From NCBI GenBank assembly GCA_964605775.1, contig CAZSDU010000002.1, forward strand, positions 174,531 to 238,530: a stretch of 64,000 nt of DNA, written 5' to 3'. The stretch comes from CAZSDU01 sp964605775. Its GTDB lineage: Bacteria > Bacteroidota > Bacteroidia > Bacteroidales > FEN-979. The number at the start of each line of letters is the position of its first letter. Positions within the stretch are counted from its first letter, which is position 1. The notes beneath the pieces were generated by a model. That model searched no databases, was not told the origin of the DNA, and saw nothing but the letters and a program-made list of their open reading frames with translations. The position numbers and the translations under genes were made by a program. Positions 1-9,270 of this stretch are shown piece after piece.

Positions 1-854
1 AAATTGATTTGCAAAGCCCGGCGATATCGACGTTTTGTATTTCCATTTCAGCCCGGGCAGACCGTGAAAAGTTAAGCAGATCCTCTACCAGCCTGGCCAT
101 TGAATTGACAGATTTATCAATTATTTGCAAAAAGTGTAAGGCGGACTCATCCAGAACGGTTGAATAATCACTTTCAAGTAACTGTGTATATCCTTTGATC
201 AGATGAAGCGGGGCCCGAAGATCATGAGAAACAGTCTGGGCGAAAGCTTCAAGTTCGTGGTTGGCAGCAATGAGGTCTTCATTGGCAGCTTCCAGTTGTG
301 ATTGTGCCTGTATCAATTCATCATTCCGCTGGATCGCTGCTTCATAAACAGAAAGTAAGAGATCCAGAATCTGTTTCTTTTCGGAATTGATGGCATAGAT
401 ATTCCCTTTGAACATAATTTCAATGACCATCTCAGCTCCTCCGGATTGCCTGATATTCCGGTTGGCCAGCAAATACTGGATGCGAGACATGAGATAATTT
501 TCCTCATAAGGTTTGGTGATGAAATTATCTGCTCCTGCCTGTAAGCCTTTAATGATATCCAGGGGATCACGGAGAGAAGTCAGCAGGATGACGGGGATTT
601 CACGGAAAGCTGCATTGGCTTTAATTTTTGTACAAAATTCATATCCATCCATTTCCGGCATTACTATATCGCTGATGATGAGGATGGGTTTGACCTTTTC
701 CAGACTATTATAAGCGTCGATTCCATTGGAATATACTTCCACTTCGAAACCATTTTCCTCCAGTAGAAATTTTAGTTTTTTTGCCTGAACACTGGAGTCT
801 TCAGCAATCATCAGCTTGCGGCCATCTTTTTTATTAATAAAAAACTGGTTCATA
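1..854 (-). CDS. Receiver-histidine kinase (partial, C-terminus beyond window)
   Basis: The reading frame starts at the ATG at 854-852 and stays open to base 1, so the catalytic ATPase domain lies outside. Residues 1-125 are a receiver domain with the acceptor Asp at about 62 (IISDIVMPEMDGYEF) and Lys 114 in FITKP. A linker of about 75 residues follows, then a HisKA H-box with His 210 (VSHDLRAPL). A receiver in front of a kinase in one soluble chain, with no membrane segment seen, fits an intracellular phosphorelay. It starts 9 bp after cheB stops, so it is probably the last visible gene of the chemosensory operon. It is colinear without gaps over 210 residues with the kinase at 9267-10532; the linker is nearly identical, which points to gene duplication. 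The signal it answers to is unknown. Confidence 0.9.
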
Positions 855-863
855 TTGATAATT

Positions 864-1928
864 TTAGAATAAATTATTGGTCAGGTAAGCGATGATTTGT
901 TCGGGTGAAAGCACCATGTTTACACCACCTAAACGGATGGCCTCCCCGGGCATGCCATGGATCATGGAACTCTCGGCATCCTGTGCAATGGTAATGCTTC
1001 CTGAATCTTTCAGCATTTTCATTTCCAAAGCCCCATCTTTACCCATTCCGGATAAAAGAATAGCTACTACACGATTGCCATAAACCCTAAGTGCACTGCG
1101 GAACAGGTATGCTACGGAAGGCCTTAGTCCATTTTCTGCAGCATCCTGTGTGAGCATGATCTTCCCTTCAGCAGAGATTCCCATGTGGCAGTCACCGGGA
1201 GGTAGATAGATACCTCCCGGCAGAGGTTCAGTGTGATGGGTAGCCAGGGTCACTTTTTTTCCACTAACATCCTGGAGCCAGGCTGCAAACCCTTGTGCAA
1301 AACCGGAGTCTATATGTTGGACAAGAAGTATGGGTAAAGGAAAATGATCAGGTAGCTCCTTTAATATCTTCTGAAGCACCTGAGGCCCTCCGGCAGAGGC
1401 CCCTATCACTACCAGCTGTTTGCGAATACTACCGCTTTGCAAGGATCCGTGAATAGATGATTCTGAAACAGCAGGAATTACTTTGTTGAAGGAAGGTTTT
1501 GAATATCGTCTGACGACTTTTACTTCAGACATTAATTTAATCGTCTGAATAAACTTCTGGGAAGATTTCTTAAAGTCGGGTGATTCCGGGCCATCCGGTC
1601 TGGCCATGATAGTGACAGCCCCCGCTTCTATGGCTTTGAAGGCAACGGCTACTTCGGAAGGATTATAAAATCCGCTGACGATAACAACCGGAACAGGATA
1701 TGTCTGCATGATCTGCCGGGTTGTTTCAAATCCATCGATTCCCGGCATATGAATATCCATGGTAATGACATCCGGTCTTTTCTTTTTTACCATCTCAATG
1801 GCTTCCTGCCCATTGGTGGCAGTAAGGATTTCTTCAAACTGAGGGTCCTGTCTGAGTATATTAACAAGGAAGTTTCTGATCAGCGGGGAATCATCAACAA
1901 TCAGTACATTTGTTTTCTTCAGTTCCAT
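864..1928 (-). CDS. cheB: Chemotaxis protein-glutamate methylesterase CheB
   Basis: This 354-residue protein has the CheB layout: receiver domain (1-125, acceptor Asp 58 in VITMDIHMPG), a linker, and a C-terminal methylesterase (about 170-354). The catalytic triad is visible as Ser 178 (GASAGG), His 205 (LVQHIDSGF) and Asp 298 (GMGKDGA). The enzyme removes methyl groups from, or deamidates, glutamates of the chemoreceptor and is switched on by phosphate from CheA. It begins 1 bp after cheA ends, so the two are surely co-transcribed. One oddity: where receivers carry a near-invariant Lys before Pro, this one reads ARP (Arg 110). That residue normally couples phosphorylation to output, so activation may differ. 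Confidence 0.95.
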   Translation of the reverse strand: MELKKTNVLIVDDSPLIRNFLVNILRQDPQFEEILTATNGQEAIEMVKKKRPDVITMDIHMPGIDGFETTRQIMQTYPVPVVIVSGFYNPSEVAVAFKAIEAGAVTIMARPDGPESPDFKKSSQKFIQTIKLMSEVKVVRRYSKPSFNKVIPAVSESSIHGSLQSGSIRKQLVVIGASAGGPQVLQKILKELPDHFPLPILLVQHIDSGFAQGFAAWLQDVSGKKVTLATHHTEPLPGGIYLPPGDCHMGISAEGKIMLTQDAAENGLRPSVAYLFRSALRVYGNRVVAILLSGMGKDGALEMKMLKDSGSITIAQDAESSMIHGMPGEAIRLGGVNMVLSPEQIIAYLTNNLF

Positions 1929-1929
1929 G

Positions 1930-4116
1930 TCAGATCAGGCGTTTGATAACTTCCAGCAGGTTGCTTTGTTCAAAACTGCTCTTGACAATGTAGGCATTAG
2001 CTCCACATTCCATACCTCTTTGCCGGTCTTCTGAAGAATCCAGTGCGGTGACAAGGATAAGCGGTAATTCTTCCAATTTCTTATCATTGCGAATCCGGGT
2101 TGTCAACTCAAATCCATTCATTCTGGGCATTTCAATGTCGGAAACGACCAGATCGAAAGATTCGCTCTGGAGCAAATGGTAAGCCTCCATGCCATCTACG
2201 GCTGTTTTTACCTGATAGCCGGCGGATTCGATAATATTGCGTAACAATGATCGTGCGGTAATTGAGTCTTCAGCCACAAGAACAGACTTCTTCTCTGTTT
2301 CTTCTTCGGGATTGACCATTGAATCCTGTGCACTGACAATACTTTTCTTTACATTTTTGGCAGATTCCAGGAGCTCAGTTACATTCAGGATAGGAACTAT
2401 TTTTCCATTACCAAGCACAGTTACTGCAGTGATATTTTGCACGTGATTCATTTGGGAACCAAACATTTTTGCAATCCCTTCTTGTTCATCAATAATTTCA
2501 TCCACCATGAATGCCATCCTTCTTTGACCCGTATTGAGGATCAATACAGGAACCCTCTCCTGAAGCATTCTTTTTGTTGTTTTTTCCGGAATGCCAATCA
2601 CATCACCGAGTCTCATCAATCCAACAACCTTATCATCAATGGTTAAGGTGTCCTGGCTTTCGACGGTTTTGATGTCAGAAAAAACGATACGAATTACTCT
2701 TTCTATCACATTGGTCGGGATGATCAGCGATTGTTCAGAAACCTTCACCAGTATCCCCCGGAAAGTGGCAATCGTTAATGGTAAGCAGAGCTTAAAGGTA
2801 CATCCTTTCCCCGGTTTAGAATCAACCATGATACTCCCTCCGAGCCGGGAAACTTTTTCTGCTACAATAGCCAGTCCCAGTCCTCTCCCTGAAATATCAG
2901 TTATATAGGGACTGGTTGACAGACCTGAATGAAAAATCAGGTTATACACCTCCTGGTCGGTTAAATTTTCTGTATTTTCCTGAATGATGATTCCGTTTTT
3001 CACGGCAGACTCAAGGACTTTTTTTCTGCTGATCCCATTCCCGTCATCGGATATTTCAATAATCACTTCCCGTTTGTCTGTTTTTTTTATTTCAATGCTC
3101 AATGAACCTTTTGCTGCTTTTCCCACTGATATTCTATGGTCAGCAGATTCAATTCCATGGTCTATGGAGTTCCGGACAAGGTGAATCAAAGGATCCTTAA
3201 TTTCTTCCAAAATCCTCCGGTCGATTTCTGTTTCGCTCCCTAGCATAGAAAAATTGATTTCTTTCTTCTGAGAAGCGCTCAGATCTCTGATCAGTATTGG
3301 GAAGATATCAAGCACAGAAGAGAAGGGTAGCAGCAAGCTGCTCTTAATTCCCAACAGCAAATCATCGACGGTCCGGGTCATGATCCGGTCCAGTTGATCC
3401 ATCGGTTTAATGAGATGGTTTAATTCATTTTTTATTTTTTTCAGGTTTTCGATGGCCAGATTGCTGTCCGTAATATTTTTTCCATGATTAGAGATTCTTT
3501 TTATTTCATTTAAAAAATGAGTCAGGGTATTCTTTACGGTAATCAGTTCTTCAGTCTGAAGCAGGATTTCATCTAGTTTATGGGTGGAAACCCTAATCGT
3601 ATCAATATTTACGCGTTTATCAGATGATGGTTCGGGGAAGGTACTTTCCTTATTAAACTGAATTTGAGTTGTCGTTCGTATAGGCTCAGTTTGTGTGGAA
3701 ATTCTTTTTCCAAAAAGATCATTGAGTTCTTTGATCAGCATTGCAATCTGATCAGCATTTACCGTTTTATTACCAGAAACTGAATCCTCCATCAGTCGAT
3801 CCAGGAGATTAACAGAGGCATGCATTTTATCAAAAAACAATTTGGACAGCTGGATGGACTGGGTTTTTAACAATGAAAATCCGGTTTCCATGGTTTGGCA
3901 TACTCGTTCAATATCAAAAAAGCCAACAGCCCTGGCAGCTCCTTTGAAACTATGAGTTTCCCTGAAAATCATTTCTATCAGGGACTGATGTTCATGGGTT
4001 GCAGGATTTTTTTCCAGCTCGATAAGTCCATTGGTGATAGCCAGCTTATGTTCTGCGGCTTCAACCCTGAAATCAGCGAGGAGCTCTTTTAAAAACTCTT
4101 CCTGTTTCTTACTCAT
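1930..4116 (-). CDS. cheA: Chemotaxis histidine kinase CheA with C-terminal receiver
   Basis: At 728 residues the domains in order are: Hpt (1-110, phospho-acceptor His 55 in RETHSFKGAARAVGF), a linker, the dimerisation helices, a HATPase_c domain (HLVRNSIDHGIE, DDGNGI, GRGLGLAIV), a CheW-like coupling domain, and a receiver at about 611-728 with acceptor Asp 660 (VVSDIEMPRMNGFEL). It autophosphorylates on His under control of the MCP and CheW and passes phosphate to CheB and probably to its own receiver. A receiver fused to CheA is typical of chemosensory systems that control something other than flagella, such as the FrzE type; no stand-alone CheY is seen here. It lies 9 bp after the MCP gene and 1 bp before cheB. 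Confidence 0.95.
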   Translation of the reverse strand: MSKKQEEFLKELLADFRVEAAEHKLAITNGLIELEKNPATHEHQSLIEMIFRETHSFKGAARAVGFFDIERVCQTMETGFSLLKTQSIQLSKLFFDKMHASVNLLDRLMEDSVSGNKTVNADQIAMLIKELNDLFGKRISTQTEPIRTTTQIQFNKESTFPEPSSDKRVNIDTIRVSTHKLDEILLQTEELITVKNTLTHFLNEIKRISNHGKNITDSNLAIENLKKIKNELNHLIKPMDQLDRIMTRTVDDLLLGIKSSLLLPFSSVLDIFPILIRDLSASQKKEINFSMLGSETEIDRRILEEIKDPLIHLVRNSIDHGIESADHRISVGKAAKGSLSIEIKKTDKREVIIEISDDGNGISRKKVLESAVKNGIIIQENTENLTDQEVYNLIFHSGLSTSPYITDISGRGLGLAIVAEKVSRLGGSIMVDSKPGKGCTFKLCLPLTIATFRGILVKVSEQSLIIPTNVIERVIRIVFSDIKTVESQDTLTIDDKVVGLMRLGDVIGIPEKTTKRMLQERVPVLILNTGQRRMAFMVDEIIDEQEGIAKMFGSQMNHVQNITAVTVLGNGKIVPILNVTELLESAKNVKKSIVSAQDSMVNPEEETEKKSVLVAEDSITARSLLRNIIESAGYQVKTAVDGMEAYHLLQSESFDLVVSDIEMPRMNGFELTTRIRNDKKLEELPLILVTALDSSEDRQRGMECGANAYIVKSSFEQSNLLEVIKRLI

Positions 4117-4125
4117 AGCCTTGAA

Positions 4126-5616
4126 TTAAATATTGAATTTTTCTGCAATTTTTTTCAGATTCTTTCCTAATTCATTAAGGTTGTCTGCTGCCATCTGGGT
4201 TTGTTTTGTCCCGATTACGTTCTGCTCGCTTGCTTGTTTGATGTTTTCCATAGCAGGTACGATCTGATTCATCCCGGCCATTTGTTGTTGACTTGAGGAG
4301 GAAATCTGAAGGGCAGACTCAGCAGCTTCATTGACGGTTTCAGTAAGTGATCCGATTGCATCTCCGCTTTGTTCCGCTAATTTACTTCCTGCTTCAACGG
4401 CTTTCGCCCCTTGTTCAGTAGCCATTACAGCCTGGCTGACTGCTTTCTGAATATCATTCAGGATTTCTTTGACCTGGTTGGTCGCTTGTTTGGATTGTTC
4501 AGCAAGGCTCCTGATTTCCTGGGCAACAATAGCAAATCCACGTCCGTGGTCTCCTGCCTTGGCAGCTTCGATGGCGGCATTTACGGCGAGAAGGTTTGAT
4601 TGATCAGCAATATCATTCACGGATGAAGTAATTTCTCCGATCATACGGCTTTGTTCCGATAGCTTGACTACACTTTCAGAAACAAGTTCCATCTGATGAT
4701 TGATCCGCATCATTCCTTCAATGGTTTCCGTTACAGAAGTTTGTCCGTCCTGTGCTGCAGCAGCAGCTTTTTGTGCATTTTCGAGCAATTTGTTGGCTTT
4801 TTGGCTGGTCATTTGGGCTGTTTGCCTTACTTCTTCTATAGTAGTCGTGGTTTCTGTTACAGCCGTTGACGTTTCGGTGGCCCCAGTGGAAACCTCCGTT
4901 GCGGTGGTTAGAATTTCACTGGCTGAGGTGGTAAGAATACTAATTCCCTCCTGAATTTCCCGGCTGAGCTGACGAAACATGCTGATTATCCAGAAAACCA
5001 TGAAAAGGCAAATAAGCAGGGAAGACCCACCCAATAGCAGTATCGTCAGGTTGATGCGACTTGCCATGTTATGTGAGTTCAGAGCAGCCTGGTTTGATAT
5101 TTCTTTTTCCTTCTTGCCAAGGTGATCAAAAATGTTACGGAATTTCTCAAATAATTCATTCTGAATGCCACTGCTGAGCAGTCTTGCCTCTTCAATTTTT
5201 CCTTGGTGAATCAGGTCGATTTGCTTAATCCTGTTGATTCTGTAAGAGTCAAGCAGGGTCTTTGCTTCATTGATTTTTTCCCGGTCTTCAGGATAATTGT
5301 TGAAATACTCAAAAAGTTCTGAGAATAAAACATCATTTTCTTTGGCCATGGCTTTTATATCAAACTCAGCTTGTTGCTTCATCTCAACATTATTCGTCAT
5401 CATCATTTCCATCATCAGGGTGCGATTCCTGTTCTGGTTTGCCTTGGTTTCCATGATCGTTTCCGTAATCTGAAAAGATTCAATGAGGTGTTGTTGTGTT
5501 TGGATAATGTTTTTTAAACTCAAAAAGGCGGTTAATACCACAATAAGCATTAATATGAAAATCAATCCAAAACCAAAAAAAAGCCTTTTACGGGTACTAC
5601 CTTGTGATGCTTTCAT
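4126..5616 (-). CDS. Methyl-accepting chemotaxis protein lacking a HAMP domain
   Basis: This 496-residue receptor has a short cytoplasmic N-terminus, a first membrane helix at about 12-33, a helical periplasmic sensor of about 150 residues resembling a four-helix bundle, and a second membrane helix at about 188-212. The cytoplasmic signalling helix follows almost at once, with no room for the usual 50-residue HAMP domain. The hairpin tip is canonical (DQSNLLAVNAAIEAAKAG, about 338-355), so it should bind CheA and CheW. Thr/Glu/Gln-rich heptads flank the tip and could be the sites methylated by CheR. It is the only MCP in the window and sits between cheW and cheA. The HAMP-less form with this tip resembles receptors of Geobacter-like bacteria, recalled rather than searched. 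Confidence 0.93.
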   Translation of the reverse strand: MKASQGSTRKRLFFGFGLIFILMLIVVLTAFLSLKNIIQTQQHLIESFQITETIMETKANQNRNRTLMMEMMMTNNVEMKQQAEFDIKAMAKENDVLFSELFEYFNNYPEDREKINEAKTLLDSYRINRIKQIDLIHQGKIEEARLLSSGIQNELFEKFRNIFDHLGKKEKEISNQAALNSHNMASRINLTILLLGGSSLLICLFMVFWIISMFRQLSREIQEGISILTTSASEILTTATEVSTGATETSTAVTETTTTIEEVRQTAQMTSQKANKLLENAQKAAAAAQDGQTSVTETIEGMMRINHQMELVSESVVKLSEQSRMIGEITSSVNDIADQSNLLAVNAAIEAAKAGDHGRGFAIVAQEIRSLAEQSKQATNQVKEILNDIQKAVSQAVMATEQGAKAVEAGSKLAEQSGDAIGSLTETVNEAAESALQISSSSQQQMAGMNQIVPAMENIKQASEQNVIGTKQTQMAADNLNELGKNLKKIAEKFNI

Positions 5617-5654
5617 ATAAGATCCTCCAAATTAATAAACATAAGAACTATTTT

Positions 5655-6188
5655 TTATTGATCGACCTGGATTTGTTTACTTTTGATTAAGGTCTCACCC
5701 TGAAGTATTATGAGTCCTTCCTTTGTAATGCCATGAATGTATTCTGTTCCGATACCTGAGATTGGGAATGGGGTCGGGTTTATTGCTGAGAGGGGTATGG
5801 TAACAGTACCCAGAATTTCATCCGTAACGAATCCAAACCGTATGTTCTGATAATCAAATAAAATAACTTTATTGAATTCGGTAATGCCACGTTCCGGCAA
5901 ATTGAAAAACTTTTTTGGATCAATCACCGGAAATATTTTCCCCCTGACATTAATGACTCCCATGATGAAAGCGAGAGTGCCAGGGACGAGGGTAAGTTCT
6001 TTCAAGGATAGAACTTCCTTCACAAACCGTGTTTCTATGCCATACAGCTCCCTGGACAGTAAAAATTTCACCAGTAACAATGATGCTTCCTTCTGTCCCT
6101 TATTGACATCACGAATTTTCGATAATTCCCTAGCCCTAAGACGAAGGATCTGGTCTTGCTTATTTGGGGTAATTTCCCTATCCATCAT
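5655..6188 (-). CDS. cheW: CheW-like coupling protein
   Basis: This 177-residue protein has a CheW fold from about residue 40 onward (LSRELYGIETRFVKEVLS, LTLVPGTLAFIMGVINVRG, then VIDPKKFF), after a basic helical N-terminal extension. CheW bridges receptor tips to CheA. The stop of cheR and this ATG share one base (TAATG), a sign of translational coupling. A second in-frame ATG follows at once, so the true first residue may be Met 2. It is one of two cheW genes in the operon; the two differ enough in sequence that they may favour different partners. Confidence 0.92.
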   Translation of the reverse strand: MMDREITPNKQDQILRLRARELSKIRDVNKGQKEASLLLVKFLLSRELYGIETRFVKEVLSLKELTLVPGTLAFIMGVINVRGKIFPVIDPKKFFNLPERGITEFNKVILFDYQNIRFGFVTDEILGTVTIPLSAINPTPFPISGIGTEYIHGITKEGLIILQGETLIKSKQIQVDQ

Positions 6189-7576
6189 TATTTATACTGG
6201 TTTTTTATGAGCAAGTTACAAAATTCTATCATTCTTCCAGCAGTTATCCCTTCAGAATCATTCACAATTTCCTCATTAGGCATACTTTTTAATATTTCAA
6301 TGACATTCCGGAAATGTTTGACAGCCATTTTTTGCTGGTTTTTTAATCGAGCCAGGTTGCCCATCTGGTAATGCGCCATGATATGACCGGGTTCAAGGTA
6401 AATCAATCGTTTCAACATATTTTCAGCCAGTTGAAGTTCATTTGACTCCATCAGCACATGGGCATAAAAATAAATGGCCTTTGTATTCATGGGTTCAGTG
6501 TCGATCAGGGGTTCCAGGCAAAGCCTGGCCTCCTTCAATTTCCCGTGGTTAGCAAACGATTTGGCAGTTTCCAGGGGTGGAGGTGAGGATTTTTTTTCAT
6601 TGCGTATTAAAAGCTTGGGATGTTCACTTTTTTGAAGAACACGGTTTTTTTTTCTATCCCTGACTGAAGGAGTTTGTGAGGTGGCGAGTTGGGGAGATGG
6701 TGAATGGGTGAGTTGGAGGGTTGATTTTTTCTCAGAAATTTTCTGATATACAATTGCATCCTGAATATTTACCTGGGTAAACAATTCAAAATACACACTG
6801 GAAACTTCCACAGGGCTTGTGATCAGCCAACCTTTCTCTGTGATGGTCTGAAAAAATTGTTTTCCAATCTTTGCAGCTTGTTCCTTCGCAAAATACATCA
6901 GAACATTTCTGCAGAAAACAACATTAATATCATGAAATGGAGTAGTATGAGATGGGAAAATATCATTGGCCAGGTTCAGATATTCAAACCTGACCATCTT
7001 TTGAATTTCTTCTATAATCTGAAATTCCCGGTTCACAGGTTTAAAATATTGCTGAATGCAATCAGAGGGTGTTTCTCGAAAGGACCATGCGGAATATCTT
7101 CCGGAAACAGCTTTTTTAAGAAATTTCCGGTTAAGATCGGTAGCCAGAATACGGATATCCCAATTCAGGATATCAGGCATGGAGGCTTTCATCAGCATGG
7201 CTATGGTGTAAGGCTCCTCGCCTGTGCAGCAACCCGCGCTCCAGATTCGGATTTTATGGTCTTTATCTTTTTTTTCTTGAATGATTTCTGGGAGAATGAT
7301 ATTTTGAAATACTTTTAATGTTGCTTTCTCCCGGAAAAAGTATGTTTCCCCAATGGTCAGATGGCTAATCATGGTATCGGTAGCTTCCGGTGAGAGGGAG
7401 TTGGTCTCAATAGATTGAAGCAAGAACTCTGGGTCTTCCGGAATATTCGCCTCAGATGCAGCGGCCATCAGAATTTTCTGCATTTCCTTCCATCGCTCAG
7501 GAGGGTAATTCAAACCAAATCTACGGTTGAGGGCGGCATTAAGTTGTTGCAGGATTTCTGATGGTAATGGGATCAT
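6188..7576 (-). CDS. cheR: Chemotaxis methyltransferase CheR with TPR domain
   Basis: At 462 residues it combines a CheR methyltransferase (about 1-275) with C-terminal TPR repeats (about 325-450). The S-adenosylmethionine site appears as RIWSAGCCTGEEPYTIAM (about 110-127), and HLTIGETYFFRE (about 72-83) is the usual CheR N-terminal motif. It methylates glutamates of the MCP; the TPR part is expected to dock partner proteins. The linker (about 284-300, bases 6678-6725) is encoded by an 8-bp-period degenerate repeat and is Ser/Thr/Pro/Gln-rich, as if inserted. The start overlaps the upstream cheW stop by 4 bases (ATGA). Confidence 0.94.
   Translation of the reverse strand: MIPLPSEILQQLNAALNRRFGLNYPPERWKEMQKILMAAASEANIPEDPEFLLQSIETNSLSPEATDTMISHLTIGETYFFREKATLKVFQNIILPEIIQEKKDKDHKIRIWSAGCCTGEEPYTIAMLMKASMPDILNWDIRILATDLNRKFLKKAVSGRYSAWSFRETPSDCIQQYFKPVNREFQIIEEIQKMVRFEYLNLANDIFPSHTTPFHDINVVFCRNVLMYFAKEQAAKIGKQFFQTITEKGWLITSPVEVSSVYFELFTQVNIQDAIVYQKISEKKSTLQLTHSPSPQLATSQTPSVRDRKKNRVLQKSEHPKLLIRNEKKSSPPPLETAKSFANHGKLKEARLCLEPLIDTEPMNTKAIYFYAHVLMESNELQLAENMLKRLIYLEPGHIMAHYQMGNLARLKNQQKMAVKHFRNVIEILKSMPNEEIVNDSEGITAGRMIEFCNLLIKNQYK
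6678..6725. repeat. Six-unit octamer repeat inside cheR
   Basis: GAGGTGGC, GAGTTGGG, GAGATGGT, GAATGGGT, GAGTTGGA, GGGTTGAT lie in an 8-bp phase. It encodes the linker between the methyltransferase and TPR domains. Confidence 0.85.
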
Positions 7577-8040
7577 TCACCAGGTTTAAGTTTCAATAAA
7601 ACCTCACTAAGTAAAAGATCATCTTCCAGAGGCAGAAATTTATCAATGTCATAAATCAGGATTAAGCCATCATTCCGTTTTAAAATTCCTTCTATTTCAA
7701 TTCCTTTAAGGACGGATGCAGCTTCAGTGAAATCACTTTCATCCGCCATTTCCACCCCGAGCACAGTATCCACGGCAAGAATAATGTTTCTTCTGGATGT
7801 TCGTGACAGGATAAAACGGTCATCCGGACGAATGGGTAGTTCGGGGCAGGAAAGTCGTCTTCGCATATTGATTACCGGAATTATTTCACCCCCCAGATCA
7901 AGAATTCCGTGAATGATCAAAGGCGCCTGGGGAAGCGGTGTCACTGCCGCTGCACGGAGAACACGGATAACAGATGAAAGGGCAATGGCATATTTCTGAT
8001 CGTTTAACTGGAAAATAAGAATCTGAACCTTGTTGTCCAT
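7573..8040 (-). CDS. cheW: CheW-like coupling protein (second copy)
   Basis: This 155-residue, single-domain CheW protein lacks the N-terminal extension of its neighbour. Typical positions are LIFQLNDQKYAIALSSVIRV near the N-terminus and the ILDLGGEIIPVINMRRRL segment, which matches the conserved CheW 'G-x-I-x-P-V-I-D' strand. It should couple receptor and CheA. It is the first chemotaxis gene of the run, 24 bp after the serine ammonia-lyase gene and overlapping cheR by 4 bases. Confidence 0.92.
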   Translation of the reverse strand: MDNKVQILIFQLNDQKYAIALSSVIRVLRAAAVTPLPQAPLIIHGILDLGGEIIPVINMRRRLSCPELPIRPDDRFILSRTSRRNIILAVDTVLGVEMADESDFTEAASVLKGIEIEGILKRNDGLILIYDIDKFLPLEDDLLLSEVLLKLKPGE

Positions 8041-8064
8041 GGCATTATTTCTTCAGTAGTGGTT

Positions 8065-9270
8065 TTATTTGATTCCAGATATAGCCAAACCGCCTTCGGC
8101 AGTTTCCTTATATATCCTTGGAAGGTCATGACCGGTTTGCATCATGGCCTGCATCACTTTATCGAAACTGACCATATGCTGTCCGTCGGATAACAGGGCG
8201 TACATATTGGCGTCAAGTGCACGGGCAGCGCCAAAGGCATTGCGTTCGATGCAGGGGATCTGAACCAGTCCAAAAACAGGATCACAGGTGAGTCCCAGGA
8301 AATGTTCCATTGCCATACTTGCAGCATATTCAACCTGTCTTGGGGTGCCACCGAACATTTGTTCTGCTGCGGCTGCTGCCATTGAGCTGGCGGTGCCGAC
8401 TTCACCCTGACAGCCAACTTCAGCGCCTGAGATGGAGGCATTGGTCTTGATCAGATTTCCGATTAAGCCAGCAGTAGCCAGGCCCCTGAGGATTTTCTTA
8501 TCATTGAAATCATACTGTGTCTTCAGCAAATAAAGAACTGCCGGCATCACTCCGCAAGATCCGCAGGTAGGCGCTGTTACGATTTTTCCTCCCGCTGCAT
8601 TTTCTTCAGCAACTGCCAGGGCAAATGCAAAAGTAAATGCTCGGCGTGACAATGTCCCTTTGAAACTTTTGGCTTTGGTGTAATATGAAGATGCTTTTCG
8701 CGGGAGGTTTAGCCGGCCCGGGAGGACGCCTTCGTTTTCAATCCCGCGTTCGACTGCTTCCTGCATGACTTTCCATACTTCCGAGAGGTAATCCCAGAGG
8801 TCAGGATCTTCATGCATTTCCACGAATTCCCATAAAGTTCTTCCATATTCCTCACACCAGCGAAGAATCTCGGCCATTTTAGTCAGGGAATAGATTTTTT
8901 TTGAAGGATCTCTCTGCCCGGTATCGCTAATGTCGCCTCCTCCGATGCTGTATGTAATCCACTCTGTCCTGACTTCTCCGTTAAGGTCGAGGGCTTCAAA
9001 TTTCATTCCATTGGGGTGAAGAGGGAGAGCAACGTCTGATTGCCACACTATTTCTGAGGAAATTGGGGATAGCTCCTCCTGGAGGACTTTATCGGTCATA
9101 TGACCTTTTCCTGTGGCTGCAAGACTTCCGTATAACACAACCCTGATTCTATTACTATCAGGGTTTTTCTTTTTAAAAAATTCAGCGGCTTTTCTCGGAC
9201 CCATGGTGTGACTGCTGGAGGGTCCGAATCCTATTTTATATATTTCCTTTATCGTCTCCATCCGCATCAT
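8065..9270 (-). CDS. sdaA: L-serine ammonia-lyase (iron-sulfur type)
   Basis: This 401-residue protein converts L-serine to pyruvate and ammonia using a [4Fe-4S] cluster. Family signatures are KIGFGPSSSHTMGP near the N-terminus (the fused beta domain) and the cysteine-bearing segments APTCGSCG, GCQGEVGTASS and LTCDPVFGLVQIPC. It is somewhat shorter than the about 455 residues of the E. coli enzymes but contains both alpha and beta parts. The first ATG (9270) overlaps the kinase stop by 4 bases; Met 4 (9261) gives an N-terminus closer to the family, so the start is uncertain by three codons. Its place inside a chemosensory operon is unusual and suggests that serine, pyruvate or ammonia matters to that system. 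Confidence 0.92.
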   Translation of the reverse strand: MMRMETIKEIYKIGFGPSSSHTMGPRKAAEFFKKKNPDSNRIRVVLYGSLAATGKGHMTDKVLQEELSPISSEIVWQSDVALPLHPNGMKFEALDLNGEVRTEWITYSIGGGDISDTGQRDPSKKIYSLTKMAEILRWCEEYGRTLWEFVEMHEDPDLWDYLSEVWKVMQEAVERGIENEGVLPGRLNLPRKASSYYTKAKSFKGTLSRRAFTFAFALAVAEENAAGGKIVTAPTCGSCGVMPAVLYLLKTQYDFNDKKILRGLATAGLIGNLIKTNASISGAEVGCQGEVGTASSMAAAAAEQMFGGTPRQVEYAASMAMEHFLGLTCDPVFGLVQIPCIERNAFGAARALDANMYALLSDGQHMVSFDKVMQAMMQTGHDLPRIYKETAEGGLAISGIK

